From positions 2,595,929 to 2,659,928 of the forward strand of contig NSJX01000001.1 of assembly GCA_002286715.1 (NCBI GenBank): a stretch of 64,000 nucleotides of DNA. Reading direction: 5' to 3'. The translations under genes were made by a program, and so were the position numbers. The notes under the pieces were generated by a model that saw only the letters and a list, made by a program, of their open reading frames with translations, was not told the origin of the DNA and made no database searches. Source of the DNA: Dentipellis sp. KUC8613 (taxonomy: Eukaryota; Basidiomycota; Agaricomycetes; Russulales; Hericiaceae). Positions 57,086 to 64,000 of this stretch are shown in pieces (position 1 is the stretch's first letter; the number at the start of each line of letters is the position of its first letter).

Positions 57086-58125
57086 CTATCTCCTCGCGAC
57101 ACGTTTCCGCTCGCGCCCTTCCTCTTCTACATCCATCGCATCGCCACTGAGCTGACCCTGCGTTTGACTGAGACTCTGGACCTGTGCTGGAGCTTGAGCC
57201 TGTGCTTGCGCACTACCGGCACGATCACGCTGACTCTTTGTGCGACGACGGGTGCTGGGGCCACTGGAAACGTTGGCCGGTTCCGGGGCAGTTCCGTCTG
57301 TGGCGTCAAGCATCATCATGACTGCGTGTCGGCGCTTTGCGCCTGCAGCCACAGGGGGTGCAGATGTGGAAGCGACGGGAACGGACTCGGTAGTGATGGG
57401 CGCAGAGAAGTTGAATGGAAAGGTGTTCGGTGGGATGGCTAAGGGTTGTCTGACTGGAGCGAGAGGACTGCTGGTGGCGGGTCGAGACTTCGCGGCGCGG
57501 GACAGTAAAGAGCGCTGACCGGGTGTCGGCGTCGGCGTCGGTGGGGAGGACTGGGCGGCATGGTTGAGCTTGGGAGTTACAGGAGGAAGATTCTAATGAG
57601 CAAGCAATGTGAGATTGGGATGGATAGAATAGAGGTGGATGGGACGGACAGAGTCTTTGTGCTGGGGGATGGGAGCGCTGCTGGAGCGATTGATCGGTAC
57701 TGAAGGCGCCTTGGCAGAAGGTGCCTTCTCACGCTCCTCGTCCTCCTCTTCCTCCTCCTCGCGAGCACGAATAGCCTCGAGCCGTGCCTCGATGTAATCC
57801 ATGACACGGCCGATGGTAGGCATGCCGCTGCCACCTTCCGACTCGCTGTCCGACACGCCCTGTTGGATCATCTGGAGCATGTCCTGGCACGCGGCAGCGT
57901 AGCCTGCATTATACGCACGCTTGGATGTCGTACGAGAGGAGCGGTAGAGCGTCGTGATGCTAAGCGCAGCCGCTGTGCATCGGCGAGCCGAGTCAGCATG
58001 TCGTGGCTGCAAGCGAGCAGGGGCGCGCACGTACCTTTAAAGTCGTTAAGGAGATCCTTCTCAGCGTTGGCCATATTGCTGTTGGGAAGCGAGTTCGCGA
58101 GTGTGTTGAGGTTGAGAGACTCCAT
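57086..58125 (-). CDS. DUF4588/HAPSTR1-like conserved fungal protein
   Basis: Model (minus): exons 58035-58125, 57650-57972 and 57086-57592, 306 residues, in phase throughout. The N-terminal 60 residues carry the conserved helix pair: AEKDLLNDFKAAALSITTLY, then RAYNAGYAAACQDMLQMIQQ. This resembles the core of the DUF4588 family, to which human C16orf72 (HAPSTR1), a nuclear stress-response regulator, belongs. Next come an acidic Glu-run (EEEEEEDEE), Ser/Pro-rich segments, a Gln-Ala stretch and a basic end (RERKRVARR) that may be a nuclear localisation signal. The second intron has an unusual GTCCGT donor, like the first intron of the 4HB-kinase gene. It is divergent with the ABC transporter gene, the two ATGs being 384 bases apart. 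The family call comes from pattern memory and should be treated as probable. Confidence 0.75.
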
Positions 58126-58509
58126 GGCGGGAATCGATGAGGGGGTGCGTCGGGTGCGGCTTGAGGTGAAGTTGAGCAACTCGCGCTGCCACTTTGTGCG
58201 CGTCAATATTACGTAAACAAAACACTTATATGATTCGGCGCGGCGAGCCAATAAGTCTCTTATCAGGCGCCCGGTGCGGCCTCCACGCGTCGTGGTGGGA
58301 ATTCCGTAATTTCAGCCGAGGCGAATCGGCTCTTGCCGTGTCGGAGATCGAACAGTCCCGCGCTTTGAGCGTGTCGGCAGTCGAATATTGGATCTCCGAC
58401 ACGGCCTGACGTTATTCGGTCGCTTGTGCGTGTCGCGTATCTTGCCCACAACGTCGACAACGTCCACGACGCCCCCGCCGCCTACGACGACCACGGTACG
58501 ACGACGGTG
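58126..58509. promoter_or_regulatory. Shared 384 bp intergenic promoter region
   Basis: Separates the ATGs of the minus-strand DUF4588-like gene and the plus-strand ABC transporter. An inverted pair of the word CCGACACGGC / TTGCCGTGTCGGAG occurs at about 58334-58405 (GCCGTGTCGGAGATC ... GATCTCCGACACGGC), a possible hairpin or paired operator site. No clear TATA box was found. Confidence 0.5.
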
Positions 58510-61500
58510 ATGCGGCAGCTCGCAGTATGTCCCGGCAATAGTGCTCTGGATTTCAACAGTGCTTGCGTTCGCTCATTCTGGGCTACTATCCTGCCTGCTG
58601 CGCTTGTCTTCGTCATCTGCTTCTTCTCGATTCCCTTCCCAGCACCCGTGGTCAAACTTGGGCGCTGGCTCGCGACGCCATTTCGCTTGTTTCTGACTCT
58701 CGATGAAGCGGAGGCTCTGAAGGAAAGCACCGCCGTGGGCGACGTAGATGAGTCGGAGGAGCAAATCCGCATCGAAAAGCCCCCCGTCCTGCTCTGGAGC
58801 TCGCTCATTCTCGCATGGGTCGGGCTCGTCGAGACCCTTATCTGGCTCTCCATCGGCTGCTTTAATGCCATCCAAAATCCCACACCCATCAATATCGTCC
58901 AGCCCTTCTTGAGCGCGGCAGCTTGGTTTTACGCGACGCTGCGCCCGATCGTGCGCCCGCAACCGACGCCGCCCTACGACCTCTTCATCCTCTACAATGT
59001 CCAGTTGGTTGCGGGCGTGCTCACGCTTGGTGGTATCTACTACGACGCGAAAGTTGAGGGCATTTTGCTCCCGCCCCGCATCGTTATCGCTGCGCACGTG
59101 CTCAACCTTGCCGCCGTGCTCGGGCTGCTTGCAATCGTCTTTAGCATGCCTTTGGCCATCCCGAGCAAGCACGTCGACACTAGTCAAATTGTGAGTCGCT
59201 CCCGCTTATGTGAGGCTGAGGGTAGCTGAGCTGACGATCGAATACAGGGCGTCAGCATCTCCCCCGAAGATTACACGAGTCTCGGACGTTGGGCGACGTT
59301 CCATTGGGTCTGGCCCCTTGTCAAACGCGTAAGTCTCGCAAATGTCACGCTCGAGGTCACCGCTGACCATACCCGCACGACAGGGCACGAACAACACACT
59401 TAACGAAAAGGATGTCTGGGAACTCAGCCCCACAATGCAGTCGCGCCCCGTCTTTATCAAGTTCAGCAGGACAAAGTCAGTGCATTTTTATCGCGCTATT
59501 GCAGGATTCTCACCGAGACACAGAGGCACACGGCTGCTCTTCCGCCTCTGGAAAGCCAACTCGCTCGATATCATGTAGGTCGATCTGTTACGTTGCAGGT
59601 TGCGGGCTAACGCTCGTCTGCGCAGCTTGGATCTCATCTTGACCTTCGCCAGTGTCGTACTGAACTACGCGTCTCCTTTCTTCCTCAAGTAAGTGCGTCT
59701 TTTCGACGTATTTACAGCTCACGGGAACGTGTCTACAGGCGTATCTTGGATGCCATCGACCACCCGTCCCCGCGATCTCGGTCGCAAGCGTACATCTACG
59801 CTTTCCTCGCCTTTGTCTGCACCGTAGGCAAGGCCCAAGCCGACGTTCAGCACCTGTGGTACAGCCGTCGCGCGTGCACGCGCCTCCGCTCCGAGCTTAT
59901 GGCCTCCATCTACGCCAAGTCGCTCAAGCGCCGCGACTTTTCCGGCATCGTCGACAAGGACAAAGCCAAGGACAAGGCCAACATCGACAACATGAAGAAC
60001 CCCAAGGCTGACGATCCCAAGGCGGGCGCGGACATTGGTAAGATTGTCAATTTGATGGCTGGAGATGCGAACCGGGTAGGTGTTTTCGTGAATGACGCTC
60101 CCCCGCGGGTGCTGATAGCCTTGCGATGTAGATTGCGCAGACGATTTCTGCTATGTATTTCATATACGGATGTAAGCTCGTTCATTTTGTCCTGTCGTCG
60201 CGCTGCTGATACACCGTTGTAGCGCCCCTCGAAATCCTCATCGCCTGCATCTTCCTCTACCAGCTCCTCGGCCTCTCCGCCTTTGCCGGCTTCCTCGTCC
60301 TCGTCCTCTGCTGGCCCCTCAACACGCTCATCGCGCGCCGCAGCATCCGCATCCAGAAGGGCGTCATGGCCGCCCGCGACAAGCGCATGGGCGTGCTCAA
60401 CGAGCTCATCGGCGCCGTCAAGTTCATCAAGTTCTTCGCGTGGGAGGACCGCTGGATCCAGCGCGCCCTCGACGCGCGTGAGGTCGAGATGAAGTGGATG
60501 ATCAAGGGTGCGTCGGGAGCCTTTATTTCTGAGATTTCGCCCGCGCTGAATTAGCGTTTCGCAGCCCGCTTCAATTCGGTCATGTTCTCCGGCCTGTGGG
60601 TGCTCGCGCCCATCTTCGTCTCCGTCATCTCCTTCTTCGCGTACGTCGTCCAGGGCAACGAGCTCACCGTCAGCAAGGCCTTCACCGTACGTCTCCCCCA
60701 TCTCCCCTCCACGCCTGACTCTGTGCTCACGCTCGCGCCAGGCCATCGCGCTCTTCAACATGGTCCGCGCGCCGCTCAACGTCATCCCGGCGTGGGCCAT
60801 CCAGATCCTGCAGAGCGGCGTCGCGCTCAACCGCATCGCGACGTACCTCGGCGAGGACGAGGTCGACGCGCAGGTGTCGTCGCTCAAGCGCGCGCGCGCG
60901 GCGCCCGCGGAGGATGTCGGCAAGGGCTTTGGGATCCAGGAGGGCACGTTCAAGTGGAATGAGGTCGAGGAGAAGGAGGAGGACAAGGATAAGAAGGATA
61001 AGGACAAGAAGGACAAGGATAAGAAGGCCAATGGGAGCGGCGCAGAGGCGAATGGGAGCGGCGGGGAGGCGAATGCGCATGCGGACGCTGAGGCGGGTGC
61101 GGATGCGGACACGCTGAATGTGGGCGATGCGGTCGGCGAGGCGGGCGATCACCGCTTCGAGCTGCGTGATGTCAACGTCATGTTCCCCGAGGGCCGGTTG
61201 AGCGTCGTCACCGGTCCGACTGCGAGCGGAAAGACAGCCCTCCTGGTATGCTTTGTTCTTTATCTTACTGGATGATGCGAATGCCATACTTATGGTGCGG
61301 TATTAGATGGCGCTCCTCGGCGAACTGACAACACTCAAGGGCAAGATCATCATGGCAAAGGATCCGTCGACGGTTGACGAATACGGCCTCGCCCACACCA
61401 TCTCGTATGCCGCGCAGTCGCCGTGGCTGCGGCACCAGTCGATCCGCGATAACATCCTGTTCGGATGCCCGTACGACGAGGAAAGGTACAAGGCTGTCTT

Positions 61501-64000
61501 GGAGTGCTGCGCTTTGAACCCGGACCTGGATATTCTGGAGGACGGGGATGAAACGGAGATTGGTGCGAGGTGAGCTGTGTGCGCTGTCTTCATGGGTGGA
61601 GTGTGTACTGATTGGTTGTGGTTGGAGGGGTGTGAGTCTTTCTGGTGGTCAAAAAGCTCGGTGAGTAACATACGATGTGTACGCGTCTGAGTCGGTTGTT
61701 GATTGTGGTCCACAGGGTTGCGCTCGCACGTGCTGTTTATGCGCCTACCAAATACGTTTTGCTCGATGATCCGCTCAGCGCGGTGGTGCGTACTTCATCA
61801 GTCTTTCCATAGTTTGGTTCTGATGCAGTCGGGGATGAACAGGATAGCCACACTGCTCGCTTCCTTTTCGAAAAGCTGCTGCAAGGGCCACTACTTGCCC
61901 ACCGCACCGTCGTACGTACTTATCATTGCGATCTGCATTAACTTTCTGACTTGTCTCCAGATTCTTGTCACTCACCATGTCGAACTCGTCCTTCCCGGAA
62001 CGTACTACCTCGTCCGCATGCTGGACGGCCGCATCGACACCCAAGGCACCGTCGCCGATCTCCGCGCACAGGGCGTCCTCGACGATATTGCACAGGACGA
62101 GGAGGTGAAGGCGCACGAGGAAGACCAGGCCGTCGCTGCAAAGGAGGAAACAGCCGAGGAGAAAGCCATCGAAACCGCGCCTGAAGCCGAGGAAGAAGCG
62201 AAACCGCCGGCAAAGGACAAGAAGGCGAGGAAGCTCGTGAAGGACGAGGAGAGGCAGACGGGCGGCGTGAAGTGGCATATCTACAAGACGTACTTGAAGG
62301 CGTCGTAAGTCGATCCTGCTTTTTTTAGATGTCTTTGAGGGAGGCTGATGGGTGGGTTTGAAGGTCGTACTGGACTTGGGGGATTCTGAGTGTCTTCATT
62401 GTGATTTCTCAGGTAAGCAGTCCCTGTAGCGTGGTGAGATGGTTGTTGAATGCAGCTTTCGATGCAGCTTCTCGGTGTTGGAGAGAAATTCTGGATCAAG
62501 GTACGTAAAGTCTTGTATGTTTCTTTCGAGCTATGGTCTCACATGAAGCTTTCAGATCTGGGGTGAGGCCTATGGCGACTCCGGCACACCCGCGCCCTCG
62601 ACACTGTTCCACTTCACCTCCTTCTCTTCCGTCGAACAAGAAGTCCTCACCGAAGGCCCGCTCGCATCGCACCACCTCATGCATGCCGTCCATAGCATGC
62701 AATCGCCCAGCGCGCCCTGGACCATCTCCTCGCTCCCTCGTGCCCAAGACGAGCCTCTGTTCTATATCGGCGTCTACGCTGCCATTGGCTTCGCGGTCGG
62801 CATCACGAGTATCCTGTCGAACATTACGCAGTATACGGGTGCGCTGAGGGCGTCGCGGGTGTTGTTCAGGAATTTGCTTGATAGAGTTGTGAGGGCGACT
62901 ATGAGGTGGCATGATACTACGCCTCAAGGTAAGTTCGATGTCGTCAGCCGGAGGACACGTATTGACGCTTCGAGAATGCAGGACGCATGCTCAATCGTTT
63001 CAGCAAGGTGAGTTGGACTGTCGACGGGTTGTGGCACCGGTGCTAATAGTAAATGCAGGATATTGAGACCATCGATTCGTCCTTGGCGTTCTCGCTCCAG
63101 GCTGTCAACTCGTCGCTCGCTACGTTCGCTGCCTCCGTCATCACTGTCGCGTTCGTCTCACCTTCATCCTAATCCACACGCTTTTACTAACCTCTACTGC
63201 CTGCAGCGTCATCTTCCCGTTCTTCCTGATCCCTGCTTTCGTCATCGGACTTGTATACCGCAAGCTGGCGATCGGATACCTTAATACCGGTCGTGACCTG
63301 CGTCGCATGGAGTCTAACACCCGTTCCCCGATCTTCTCGGAATTCAACGAGTTGTTGGAAGGTATCGTCACCGTGCGCGCATTCTCCGCCGAGCAGCGCT
63401 TCCTCGATACGCTTCACACGAAGATCGACTTGACTACGAGGGTATGTAGTATTTTCGCATCCATTTATCTTGGTTGCATGCTGACCTCTGCGAAAGATGT
63501 GGTACACATTCTGGATGACGAACCGCTGGCTGCTGCTCAACTTCGATTCGCTCGGCGCGCTCGCCGTGCTCGTCACGACGCTGTTTGCGCTCTCGGGATA
63601 CGTCAGTGCCGGTCTTGCCGGTCTGTGTATTACGTCCGCCATGGCGTTTACCACTAGCATCTACTGGGCGTGCCGTTTCTGGACTGGGCTTGAGCTCGAT
63701 TTGAAGTGAGCAGTACCATGTTTCATGTTCCATTAATTGTTTCCTCACGTGTTCGTTCATAGCTCGGTGGAGCGCATCGTCGAGTACCTCGACCTCCCGC
63801 AGGAGCCGGCCGCCATTATCGAATCGAACCGCCCGCCTGCATACTGGCCGTCCAGCGAAAGCAACAACCTCATCGTGGTTGAGGACCTCGAGATCAAGTA
63901 TGCACCCGAGCTGCCGCCGGTGCTGCACCACATTTCGTTCTCGCTGAAGGCGCGTGAGCGTGTGGGGTTGCTCGGTCGGACGGGCAGTGGGAAGTCGACG
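58510..64000 (+). CDS. ABCC-type (MRP/Ycf1-like) ABC transporter, 3' end outside window
   Basis: Twenty-three exons visible (first 58510-59190, last 63763 to the edge), 1434 residues so far, all phases consistent. Residues 1-227 are a TMD0-like set of about five helices. Residues about 300-590 are the first membrane domain (FVSVVLNYASPFFLKRI-like helix, FIKFFAWEDRWIQRAL). The first ATPase domain has Walker A GPTASGKTALL (about 744), signature SLSGGQKAR (about 844) and Walker B YVLLDDPLSAV. A Lys/Asp/Glu- and Gly/Ala-rich insertion lies before the Walker A (about 658-715). A Glu/Ala/Lys-rich linker follows, then the second membrane domain (about 1016-1350), and the second ATPase domain stops at Walker A GLLGRTGSGKST at the window edge. 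Such proteins export glutathione conjugates, drugs or metabolites at the vacuole or plasma membrane. ATG 58510 is chosen because the longer frame upstream starts with GTG. Confidence 0.93.

Noticed and set aside
59910..61112. 400-codon minus-strand open frame
   Set aside because: Antisense to the ABC transporter. It is an artefact of the transporter's biased codon use and Lys/Asp/Glu run.
1..64000. CRISPR arrays, bacterial operons, Shine-Dalgarno sites and prophage features
   Set aside because: Intron-rich eukaryotic gene structure throughout, and no spacer-repeat arrays were seen.

Overview
The window is nuclear DNA of a filamentous basidiomycete, most likely an Agaricomycete. Nearly every gene is split by short GT-AG introns of about 45-65 bp, and several protein families are ones known mainly from mushroom-forming fungi: the ankyrin-MYND proteins, the tnp2/CACTA transposases, the 4-helix-bundle kinases and a WOPR regulator. 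All gene models were built by hand from reading frame, splice sites, phase and motif continuity. No database search was possible.

Layout. (1) 1-92: the 3' end of a MYND zinc-finger gene. (2) 283-13398: a 13.1 kb block bounded by degenerate inverted repeats (AATCC-rich) and by an exact 8 bp direct repeat GATCAGTC. I read it as one large composite transposon. On the minus strand it carries a multi-exon gene with a long Gly-Ala-Asp-Asn repeat, weak or decayed coding remnants, a PB1-like gene fragment and a complete-looking tnp2 (CACTA-type) transposase. (3) 13421-17535: starting 14 bp after that block's direct repeat, a Tc1/mariner element flanked by TA with about 67 bp terminal inverted repeats. 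Its DDE transposase has one in-frame TGA, and it also carries a passenger gene encoding a Cys/His motif plus a SAM-like domain. A gene start truncated by these insertions follows.

(4) 18-34 kb: host genes. These are a membrane protein of unknown function, a MARVEL-type four-helix membrane protein, a soluble protein built from four tandem exon-encoded repeats, and a WOPR (Gti1/Pac2 type) transcription factor. They are separated by long gene-poor stretches. (5) 36.7-53.5 kb: an ankyrin-MYND protein, then two paralogues on the minus strand. The larger (1263 aa) has an MLKL-like N-terminal helical bundle, an apparently active TKL-type kinase and a conserved C-terminal module. The smaller (569 aa) has the same bundle and C-terminal module but no kinase. 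A small C2H2 zinc-finger protein lies between them. (6) 57-64 kb: a divergent pair, a DUF4588/HAPSTR1-like protein (minus) and a full-type ABCC (MRP-like) transporter (plus) that runs off the right edge inside its second ATP-binding domain.

The most interesting parts are the 4-helix-bundle/kinase pair, which resembles cell-death signalling architecture; the Tc1/mariner element carrying a passenger gene; the 13 kb composite element; and the tandemly duplicated exons of the 28-30 kb gene. Three introns appear to use GC-AG splice sites.
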